Positions 1-5,125 of a stretch of 5,125 nt of DNA are shown one piece after another; positions within the stretch are counted from its first letter, which is position 1, and each line of letters begins with the position of its first letter. Under the pieces are notes generated by a model that saw only the letters and a list, made by a program, of their open reading frames with translations, made no database searches and was not told the origin of the DNA. The DNA comes from Caldilineaceae bacterium (GTDB taxonomy: Bacteria > Chloroflexota > Anaerolineae > Caldilineales > Caldilineaceae), in assembly GCA_015494005.1 (NCBI GenBank), contig WGCB01000482.1:1-5125 (forward strand), read 5' to 3'. A program made the position numbers and the translations under genes.

Positions 1-3000
1 CCCCCGGTGAGGGCCGGCGCCGTCAGCGCCAGCGTGACCCTCCCCCCTTCGGCCGACACCTACATCAGCTCCCTGAGCACGGACACCAACTACGGCAGCA
101 GCGATTCCCTCTCCGTCTCCATCCTGCGCACGGTCGCGGCCATCGACACCCGCACGCTGCTGCGCTTCGACCTGGCCGCCATCCCCTCCAACGCCATCAT
201 CGACAAGGCCGAGCTGCGCCTCTACCAGACCAGTTGGAGCGGGGATCCCTGGAGCGTAGCCATCAACCGCATCCTGGGCCCCTGGAGCGAGAGCAGCGTC
301 ACCTGGGGCAACCAGCCGAGCAGCGCCCCCTGGGCCACTGTGGCCGCGCCCAGCGGCAGGAACGTCCTGGTCACCTGGGACGTGACCGGCCTGGTGAAGG
401 ACTGGGTCCACCGCTCCTTCACCCACCCCAACTACGGCCTGATGCTCCTGCCCACTGGGGGGCTTTCCAACAACCGGGTTTTCGACAGCAAGGAAAAGGC
501 CGGAGGCACGGCGCCGGTCCTCTACGTGGAGTACACCCTGCCGCCCAGCCAGATCACCATCCCCCGGGACGAGGTGAGCGTGAGCCTGGACGGCGTCTGT
601 GACACCAGCGGCGAGTACGCGGGCGCGGCCTCCTACCAGTTCGCCAGCGTGGACGGCCTGGCCACCTTCTACGTGAAGCACGACGGCGACAACCTCTACC
701 TCTGCATCCAGGACGTGACCAGCAGCAACTCCCTGCGCCGCTTCCGGGTCTACCTGGACACGGACAACGGCAAGGAGAAGTACGCGGAGGGGGACGATTT
801 CGCCCTGGAGGTGGCCTTCGACACCAACAACGGGCCCCTCTTCCGCAGCTACGTGGGGACCGGCAGCTCGGACCCGACCCAGGTCTACTCCCGCACCACG
901 CTTCCCGGGTGGAGCGCCTGGGCCGTCACCGACTTCAGCGGCAACCAGGAGAACGCGGAATACAAGATCTCCCTGGCCGACTTCACCCAGCACTGCGGCG
1001 CGCCCTTCGGCCTGGCCGTCTTCCGCCACGACATCCACCAGACCGGGGACAGCCACGGCTGGCCCAACGATGTCACCTGGGACAACCCCCTGGGCTGGGT
1101 CACCGCCACCCTGGACGATCCCCGCTGCATCCGGGTCTGCAGCGAGACGGCCGATCCCTGCACCGGCGCGGCCACCGCCACCCTCTACCGCTACTCCCCG
1201 GACTCGGGCGCCTGGAGCGGCTTCAGCATCGGCAGCGACGGCTACGTCCTGAACCACACGGCCATCAACCTGGGGGACACCCTCTGGGCCCGCCAGACCA
1301 TCTCCGAGACCAGCGCTTTCACCCTCTACGGCACCAGCGGCCCCCCCATCGAGCTGACCCCTGCTGTCTTCCAGAACGGCACGTTGACCATGACCGTGGG
1401 CAGCCAGGATCCCCTGATGCTGCGCAACCTGGACATCTCCGCCCAGTGGAACCTGGAGGGGGATGCGGCCTACAAGGACAGGCTCAAGGAGGATCTGGTC
1501 CGGGCCTCCAACTTCCTCTACGACTTCACCGACGGCCAGATGGCCCTGGGTCGGGTCACCGTCTTCCAGGACAGCGAGAACTGGGAGACCGCGGACGTGC
1601 GCCTCTACGCCAGCAACAACCTGCGCCCCTGGGCCGACGCCGGGGGCGTGGTCACCGGGGTGACGCCGGATCCCCAGTTCGCGGCTCAGGGCCTGAGCTT
1701 CTACCCGGGCCATGTCTACATGGGCGCCACCTGGAACCGGTTCCACCTGCCCGGCAATCCCTCTATCCCTGGGGTGGACACCAGCCAGGACTGGTCCCTG
1801 GCCTTCGCCCACGAGCTGGGCCACTACCTGCTCTTCCTCTTCGACACCTACCTGGATGTGGTCAAGGACCCGGTGACCGGGGAGAAGGATCTGGTGGAGT
1901 CCACCAGCTGCGTGGGCAGCGCCATGGGCTGGGTCTACGAGCCCAGCAACCAGGAGTTCATCTTCGACAGCAGCGCCTGGACCAGCAACTGCGGGGAGAC
2001 CCTGGCCAACTACCTGGCCCCCCGCACGGAGTGGGAAACCATCGCCCTCTGGTATCCCTGGGTGCAGCCCCCCACCAGCGTGGACCCAGGCCCGTCGGCC
2101 GTGCCCATGTCCCTGACCAACGTGGTCATCCAGCCCCCGCCGCCCACGTCCAAGACCCCGCTCCTGGACCAGACCTTCACCCTGAGCTACCAGGGCGGGG
2201 AGAGCAGCTCCGAGGAGGCCCGGGCCTTCCTCCTGCGCAACGACCGGGTCATGGATCAGGGCAAGCCCCCGGCCGGGACGAACCAGATCACCCTGGTGGG
2301 GGCCCAGGCGGACGACCGCTTCTGCGTCTTCGACATCAACGACCACGCGGAGGGGACGGCCACGCCCCGCCAGCAGTTCGGCTGCGAGATCCTGGCCCCG
2401 GGGGACAACGTGCTGGCCCTGGAGAAGGACACCTCCTGGACGCCGGTGATCCTGGCCTCTCCGGTGACCAGCACCACCCTGCACATCTCCGTCACCCTGC
2501 CCGTGGACGTGCCTTCCCTCAAGGCCCGCCTCTACCCGGAGAGCGAGACCGGGCTCCCGCCCATCGACCTGACGGGCAGCGGCGGGGTCTACAGCGGCAC
2601 GGTCAGCTTGAGCGGGCCGGTGCCAGCCGCCTACGTGCAGCTCTGGGTGGACGAGACGGCCACGGAGACGGATCCCCGGCGAGAGGTCATGGTGGACTAC
2701 GGCATCGGCGGCAGCTCTCACCACGGGCCGGCCAGCCGCCTGGACGGCGCGCCGGTGGTTTCGTCCGACGGCAAGGCCAAATTCGTCGCCGGGGACGACC
2801 GTGCCCTAGCCGAAGGGGAGTTCATCGCCTGGCAGAGCATGGCCGGGACGCCCAACCTGCCCAGCGGCTTCCGCATCCTGGGGCAGAGCTACAACCTGAT
2901 GGCCGTGCCCACCTCCCTGGCCGCGCCGGGCGTGGTGAGCCTGCGCTACGATCCGGACACCCTGGCCGGCATGGGAGCCTCCGGGGGGCAGCTCCAGGCC

Positions 3001-3186
3001 AGCGCCAGCGTGCCGCCGGTGGTCGGCTTCTGGGACGGCAGCGGCTGGCAGCCCCTCACCACCCAGGTGAGCTCGACCCCGGATGGCGAAATGCAGGCCG
3101 TGGCCTCCAGCCAGGGCGTGGGCATCTACGGCCTTCTGGTCCCGGAACTGGACGAGCGCATCTACCTGCCCATGATCCAGCGGTAA
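1..3186 (+). CDS. Secreted multidomain zinc metallopeptidase, CLCA-like HExxH type, with DNRLRE and CBM9/DOMON-like domains (5' partial)
   Basis: Probable extracellular protease tethered to a surface or polymer by its β-sandwich domains; its substrate is unknown. The frame is open through base 1. GTG at 7 is only the first possible start in view, and no signal peptide follows it, so the true start is probably upstream; residues are numbered from that GTG. Domains: DNRLRE-like (about 8-178), CBM9/DOMON-like (about 182-372), a small Cys-containing β-module (about 373-455), peptidase (about 456-690), Ig-like β region (about 702-900), terminal β-module (about 957-1050), tail RIYLPMIQR. Seen in the peptidase: H602, E603, H606 and D613 as likely zinc ligands and catalytic Glu, a Met in SAMGW (M640) as possible Met-turn, and C635/C662 as a possible disulfide. 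CLCA proteases use His, His and Asp at this same spacing. The Gly usual in that motif is Phe here. There is no C-terminal membrane helix or LPxTG. The TAA stop is at 3184. Peptidase call fairly sure, family inferred. Confidence 0.85.
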   Translation, partial: PPVRAGAVSASVTLPPSADTYISSLSTDTNYGSSDSLSVSILRTVAAIDTRTLLRFDLAAIPSNAIIDKAELRLYQTSWSGDPWSVAINRILGPWSESSVTWGNQPSSAPWATVAAPSGRNVLVTWDVTGLVKDWVHRSFTHPNYGLMLLPTGGLSNNRVFDSKEKAGGTAPVLYVEYTLPPSQITIPRDEVSVSLDGVCDTSGEYAGAASYQFASVDGLATFYVKHDGDNLYLCIQDVTSSNSLRRFRVYLDTDNGKEKYAEGDDFALEVAFDTNNGPLFRSYVGTGSSDPTQVYSRTTLPGWSAWAVTDFSGNQENAEYKISLADFTQHCGAPFGLAVFRHDIHQTGDSHGWPNDVTWDNPLGWVTATLDDPRCIRVCSETADPCTGAATATLYRYSPDSGAWSGFSIGSDGYVLNHTAINLGDTLWARQTISETSAFTLYGTSGPPIELTPAVFQNGTLTMTVGSQDPLMLRNLDISAQWNLEGDAAYKDRLKEDLVRASNFLYDFTDGQMALGRVTVFQDSENWETADVRLYASNNLRPWADAGGVVTGVTPDPQFAAQGLSFYPGHVYMGATWNRFHLPGNPSIPGVDTSQDWSLAFAHELGHYLLFLFDTYLDVVKDPVTGEKDLVESTSCVGSAMGWVYEPSNQEFIFDSSAWTSNCGETLANYLAPRTEWETIALWYPWVQPPTSVDPGPSAVPMSLTNVVIQPPPPTSKTPLLDQTFTLSYQGGESSSEEARAFLLRNDRVMDQGKPPAGTNQITLVGAQADDRFCVFDINDHAEGTATPRQQFGCEILAPGDNVLALEKDTSWTPVILASPVTSTTLHISVTLPVDVPSLKARLYPESETGLPPIDLTGSGGVYSGTVSLSGPVPAAYVQLWVDETATETDPRREVMVDYGIGGSSHHGPASRLDGAPVVSSDGKAKFVAGDDRALAEGEFIAWQSMAGTPNLPSGFRILGQSYNLMAVPTSLAAPGVVSLRYDPDTLAGMGASGGQLQASASVPPVVGFWDGSGWQPLTTQVSSTPDGEMQAVASSQGVGIYGLLVPELDERIYLPMIQR
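28..540 (+). other. DNRLRE-type (CBM96-like) β-sandwich domain within the metallopeptidase
   Basis: Residues about 8-178 show the usual string of landmarks of this extracellular domain: an opening with PPSADTYISS, then TNYGSSDSLSV, a core strand with LLRFDL followed by IP and AELRLY, then SSVTWGNQP, VTWDVTGLVKDWV, and a closing strand LYVEYTLP. The family is known from secreted bacterial proteins and some members bind polysaccharide. Binding by this copy is inferred. Because the domain begins only about eight residues after the window's first possible start, the missing N-terminus probably holds little more than the signal peptide, unless further domains precede it. Confidence 0.8.
550..1122 (+). 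other. CBM9/DOMON-like β-sandwich domain within the metallopeptidase
   Basis: Residues about 182-372 open with a 'V-S-LDG' strand (VSVSLDGVCD) and continue through FYVKHDGDNLYLCIQD, RVYLDTDNGKEKY, a GDDFALEVAFD strand, YKISLADF and FGLAVFRHD, ending with WVTATLDD. The order of an L-DG opening, a 'lyl-v-v-D' strand, a DxDNG loop and a late 'E-ki-l-dF' strand is what is seen in CBM9-like and DOMON-like sugar- or heme-binding folds. D251 and D253 of the DTDNG loop, with D263/D264 nearby, could bind calcium. The ligand cannot be read from the sequence. The fold assignment is moderately sure. Confidence 0.6.
1372..2076 (+). other. Zinc peptidase domain with HELGHYLLFLFDTY motif (CLCA-like spacing)
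   Basis: Residues about 456-690. The N-terminal half has a helix rich in charged residues leading to NFLYDFTDGQMALGRVTVF and W526 in ENWETADVRLY, where a strand-helix-edge strand would precede the active-site helix. The active helix holds H602, E603 and H606, and D613 falls eleven residues after the first His, as in the HExxHxxxGxxDE motif of CLCA proteins. Here the Gly is Phe (F610) and the Glu after Asp is Thr. Downstream, TSCVGSAMGW could supply a Met-turn (M640), and C635 and C662 flank the following segment. All predicted catalytic residues are intact, so activity is plausible. Confidence 0.72.
3157..3183 (+). other. C-terminal YLPMI tail of the secreted protein
   Basis: The last nine residues are RIYLPMIQR, directly after a β-module that ends in GVGIYGLLVPELDE. 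A short terminal 'YLPxx' plus one or two basic or polar residues is a recurring ending of predicted extracellular proteins in Chloroflexota, as I recall it. Its role (sorting, surface anchoring or a closing β-strand) is not established to my knowledge. Its presence supports both the phylum guess and an extracellular location, and shows that the protein's C-terminus is intact. Confidence 0.6.
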
Positions 3187-3189
3187 ACC

Positions 3190-3205
3190 CACCCTGGCAC
3201 GGGTG
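3190..3205. terminator. Small inverted repeat after the peptidase stop codon
   Basis: CACCC (3190-3194) and GGGTG (3201-3205) can pair as a 5-bp, mostly GC stem with a 6-base loop, starting four bases after the TAA of the plus-strand gene. No run of T follows on either strand, so it does not meet the usual picture of an intrinsic terminator. It may act with the larger repeat that follows, or be chance in GC-rich DNA. Confidence 0.25.
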
Positions 3206-3207
3206 CG

Positions 3208-3243
3208 GCCCCTCCCCTCCACGCAGGCTGGAGTGGAAGGGGC
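3208..3243. terminator. Imperfect inverted repeat between convergent genes, possible bidirectional terminator
   Basis: GCCCCT (3208-3213) pairs with AGGGGC (3238-3243) as an outer stem. Two further pairs and an inner stem CTCCA (3217-3221) with TGGAG (3229-3233) close on a 7-base loop, giving about 13 pairs with one mismatch and one bulge. An alternative fold pairs CCCCTCCAC (3214-3222) with GTGGAAGGGG (3233-3242). The repeat fills the space up to the minus-strand stop codon at 3244-3246. Its position between two convergent stops suits a shared transcription end point, but there is no T-tract on either side. Confidence 0.35.
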
Positions 3244-5125
3244 TCAGCTCGCCTGGATGGCCCGGTTGAAGGTGACGTTCTCCAGGAAGGAGCGGCGCAT
3301 GGCCGGGTCCGAGATGCGCTGGGCCTGCTCCCGGAGGAGCCGGCGAGCCGTGGCCAGGGCCCGCTCCGCCGCCTGGGCCTCCCCTGCTGCGGCCAGCACC
3401 TGGGCGCAGACGAAGTAGTCCCGGTGGGGGTAGTCCGGCCCCTCGCCCCCACACTCGTCCAGGATGGCCAGGCTCTCCCGGGCATAGGCCAGGGCCTGGC
3501 CCAGCTCGTCCATGGCTAGGTGGGCCAGGGCCAGGGTGGAGAGGTCGCTGGTGGTGGAAACCCGCAGCCCCATCTCGTTGAGGATGGCCAGGGAGCAGGA
3601 GGCCTGCTCCACGGCCTGGGGAAAACGCTTGGCCTGGAGGTGGACCATGCCCAGCTCGCTGTGGTAGAGGGCCTCCAGGTGCCGATCCCCTTGGGCCTGG
3701 GCCAAGGCCAGCCCTCGATCCAGGAGCTCCTCCGCCGCGGAGAGCGCGCCCTGCTCCCGGAGGACTTGGCCCAGGTTGCAGAGGGTGTAGGCCTGCCCCG
3801 CCTCGTCCTCCAGCTCTTGGCTGATGGCCAGGGAGCGCTCCAGGCTGTGCCGGGCCGCCTGGAGATCCCCCACCATGAGGGTCAACACCCCCAGCTCGTT
3901 CCAGATGATCCCCTCCCGCCAGCGGTTGTTGATGGCCTGCTGGATGGCCAATGCCTGGCGCAGGAGCCGCTCCGCCTGGCTGTAGTCCCCTTCCCGCAGG
4001 ACCACCTGGGCCAGGCTGGTGAGGCTGGCCCCTTCCCCGGTGCGGTCGCCGGTGCGGCGGCGGATGGCCAGGGCTTCCTCGTAGAACCGGCGGGCCTGGT
4101 CGTAGTCCCGCTGCAGGTAGGCGATGCTGCCCAGCGCGGTGAGGGCCTGGGCTTCCCCCTGGCGGTTGCCCAGGGAGCGGTAGAGCGCCAGGGCCTGGGA
4201 GAGGGAGAGGCGGGCCTCCTCGTGCTGGCCCTGCTGCCGGTGGACGATGCCCATGCCGTAGAGGATCTCCGCCTCCTCGTCCCGGTAGCGGGGCTCCCCG
4301 CCCAGGCAGTGCAGGGCCTGGTCGTAGGCGGTCTGGGCCTCCTCGTAGTTGCCCTGCCGCCAGGCCACCAGCCCCAGGAAAGCCAGGCAGCGGGCCTCCC
4401 CTTCCCGATCTCCCTGGCTGCGACAGATGGCCAGGGCCTCCTCCAGATGGCGCTGGGCCTGCTGATAGTCGCTCACCGCCTCGAAGTACTGTCCCCACAG
4501 GTAGGCCAGCTCGAACCGGGGCGTCTCCGCCAGCTGGGCCAGGGCCCGGAGAGCCTGGGCCTCCTCCTGCCGCCGCCCCAGGATGTGCAACACCTGGACC
4601 TTGGCCCGCAGCCACTCCCAGCGCTGCTCCAGGGCCAGGGCCCGGTCGATGTAGTTGAGCGCGGTCTCGTTGGCGTACTCTCGCTGGGCCCGCCGAGCCG
4701 CCGCGTCCAGGTAGTCCAGGGTCTTCTCCCGCACCTGGGGCCGGGTCAGGTCGCTGTGGCGGAAGTGGAAGGCCAGCCGCTCCACCGCGTCCGGCCACAG
4801 GCGTTCCAGCAGCTCGCCGATGGCCTGGTGAAGCTCCTGGCGCTGGTTCTCCAGCAGGGTCTTGTAGACCACCTCCTGGGTGATGTTGTGCTTGAAGATG
4901 TAAGCCAGGCGCGGTTCCGGCTGCTCCAGGCGGGCGAACTCCCGGTCGCTGAGGAGGGCCAGCTGCCCCTGGAGCTCCGCCGGCTCCGGGCGGGCGGGAT
5001 GAGCCTGGGCCAGGAGCTCGTACTCGAAGACCCGGCCGATGACGCTGGCCACCTTCACCGTGAGCTGGGCGGAGGGGGGCAGGCGGTCCAGCCGGGAGAG
5101 GACGATGCCGTGGATGGAGTCGGGC
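3244..5125 (-). CDS. C-terminal part of a STAND/AAA-type ATPase regulator with tetratricopeptide repeats (5' partial)
   Basis: Likely a large cytoplasmic signalling protein: an NTPase switch whose TPR array binds a partner or effector. The frame stays open to the right edge; a GTG at 5056-5058 is internal, because the 22 codons before it continue a typical family segment (DSIHGIVLSRLDRLPPSAQ, then VKVASVIGRVFEYELL). Numbering from the edge, residues 1-60 are this ATPase-end helical region, about 72-108 contain FKHNITQEVVYKTLLENQRQ with ELHQAIGELLER, seen after the ATPase of cyclase-ATPase-TPR proteins, and about 205-559 hold nine 40-residue TPR units with the A-L-Y/G-x8-A pattern and 'eEAL-I' helix ends. 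The end resembles ISDPAMRRSFLENV, common in this family. Walker A/B motifs and any cyclase, kinase or DNA-binding domain would lie beyond the edge, so the output is unknown. The TGA stop is at 3244-3246; the neighbour is convergent, so no operon is shown. Confidence 0.85.
   Translation of the reverse strand, partial: PDSIHGIVLSRLDRLPPSAQLTVKVASVIGRVFEYELLAQAHPARPEPAELQGQLALLSDREFARLEQPEPRLAYIFKHNITQEVVYKTLLENQRQELHQAIGELLERLWPDAVERLAFHFRHSDLTRPQVREKTLDYLDAAARRAQREYANETALNYIDRALALEQRWEWLRAKVQVLHILGRRQEEAQALRALAQLAETPRFELAYLWGQYFEAVSDYQQAQRHLEEALAICRSQGDREGEARCLAFLGLVAWRQGNYEEAQTAYDQALHCLGGEPRYRDEEAEILYGMGIVHRQQGQHEEARLSLSQALALYRSLGNRQGEAQALTALGSIAYLQRDYDQARRFYEEALAIRRRTGDRTGEGASLTSLAQVVLREGDYSQAERLLRQALAIQQAINNRWREGIIWNELGVLTLMVGDLQAARHSLERSLAISQELEDEAGQAYTLCNLGQVLREQGALSAAEELLDRGLALAQAQGDRHLEALYHSELGMVHLQAKRFPQAVEQASCSLAILNEMGLRVSTTSDLSTLALAHLAMDELGQALAYARESLAILDECGGEGPDYPHRDYFVCAQVLAAAGEAQAAERALATARRLLREQAQRISDPAMRRSFLENVTFNRAIQAS
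3448..4512 (-). repeat. Tandem TPR-coding repeats with 120-bp period
   Basis: Nine TPR units are encoded in tandem. The codons for the LAI/LAL motif at the end of each second helix recur, read on the plus strand as GATGGCCA or a close variant, at 3463, 3583, 3703, 3823, 3943, 4063 and 4183, exactly 120 bases (40 codons) apart. The next unit (LHC, from 4306) is shifted by one codon, and the following one is at 4426. The 40-residue period is longer than the basic 34-residue TPR and fits the kinesin-light-chain or MalT-like class. Units differ clearly in sequence, so this is old duplication kept by structure, not a recent satellite. Confidence 0.8.

Noticed and set aside
7..9. GTG at 7 as the true start of the peptidase gene
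   Set aside because: No ribosome binding site can be seen in six bases, no signal peptide follows, and the DNRLRE domain starts at once. A secreted protein of this build should have its signal peptide upstream of the window.
1810..1845. Classical metzincin zinc site (HExxHxxGxxH/D)
   Set aside because: The residue six after the second His-position pattern does not fit: Gly at motif position 8 is Leu and position 11 is Phe. The Asp falls at position 12, which fits CLCA spacing instead.
2806..3222. Minus-strand 138-codon open frame opposite the peptidase 3' end
   Set aside because: Rich in His, Gly, Ala and Arg without a recognisable pattern; an antisense shadow of the terminal β-module.
909..3269. 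Long plus-strand open frame of 786 codons overlapping the peptidase gene
   Set aside because: Its product is dominated by Arg, Pro, Gly and His in low-complexity style, as expected for an off-phase reading of GC-rich coding DNA. The overlapping frame has recognisable domains and an HExxH motif.
3056..4798. Minus-strand open frame of 580 codons overlapping the TPR gene and running into the peptidase gene
   Set aside because: It is Gly/Pro/Ala/Arg-rich with no domain pattern, lies in another phase of the clearly TPR-coding frame, and crosses the convergent gene end.

Overview
The window is compact, very GC-rich bacterial DNA holding two convergent protein genes, both cut by the window edges. 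A 57-bp gap separates their stop codons. Codon third positions are almost all G or C on both genes, so long open frames on the wrong strand or phase are common and are treated as shadows. The probable source is a high-GC member of Chloroflexota. The best clue is the C-terminal tail RIYLPMIQR on the plus-strand protein, since a terminal 'YLPxx' signature after a Thr/Ser-rich β-sandwich is a recurring ending of secreted proteins in that phylum. Large ATPase-TPR regulators like the minus-strand protein are also abundant there. This assignment is by pattern recognition and is not proven.

Left part (1-3186, plus strand): a large, probably extracellular, multidomain zinc metallopeptidase whose N-terminus lies upstream of base 1. 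In order it shows a DNRLRE-type β-sandwich, a CBM9/DOMON-like β-sandwich, a small Cys-containing β-module, a zinc peptidase domain with HELGHYLLFLFDTY, an Ig-like β region, a terminal β-module and the YLPMI tail. The peptidase motif has the spacing of the CLCA-type metalloproteases (HExxH followed by Asp eleven residues after the first His), not the common metzincin HExxHxxGxxH.

Middle (3187-3243): a short convergent intergenic spacer containing two imperfect inverted repeats and no T-tract. It could serve as a shared transcription end point.

Right part (3244-5125, minus strand): the C-terminal part of a large signalling or regulatory protein. It has the end of a STAND/AAA-type ATPase module (the segment that ends in a helix resembling FKHNITQEVVY), followed by about nine tetratricopeptide repeats with an almost perfect 40-codon period, and a short conserved-looking C-terminal helix. 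The effector domain (guanylate/adenylate cyclase, kinase or DNA-binding) would lie beyond base 5125 and cannot be seen.

The two genes face each other and so are not co-transcribed. Nothing in the window shows that they work together. No RNA gene, mobile element, CRISPR array or promoter is visible, and both genes' start regions are outside the window.
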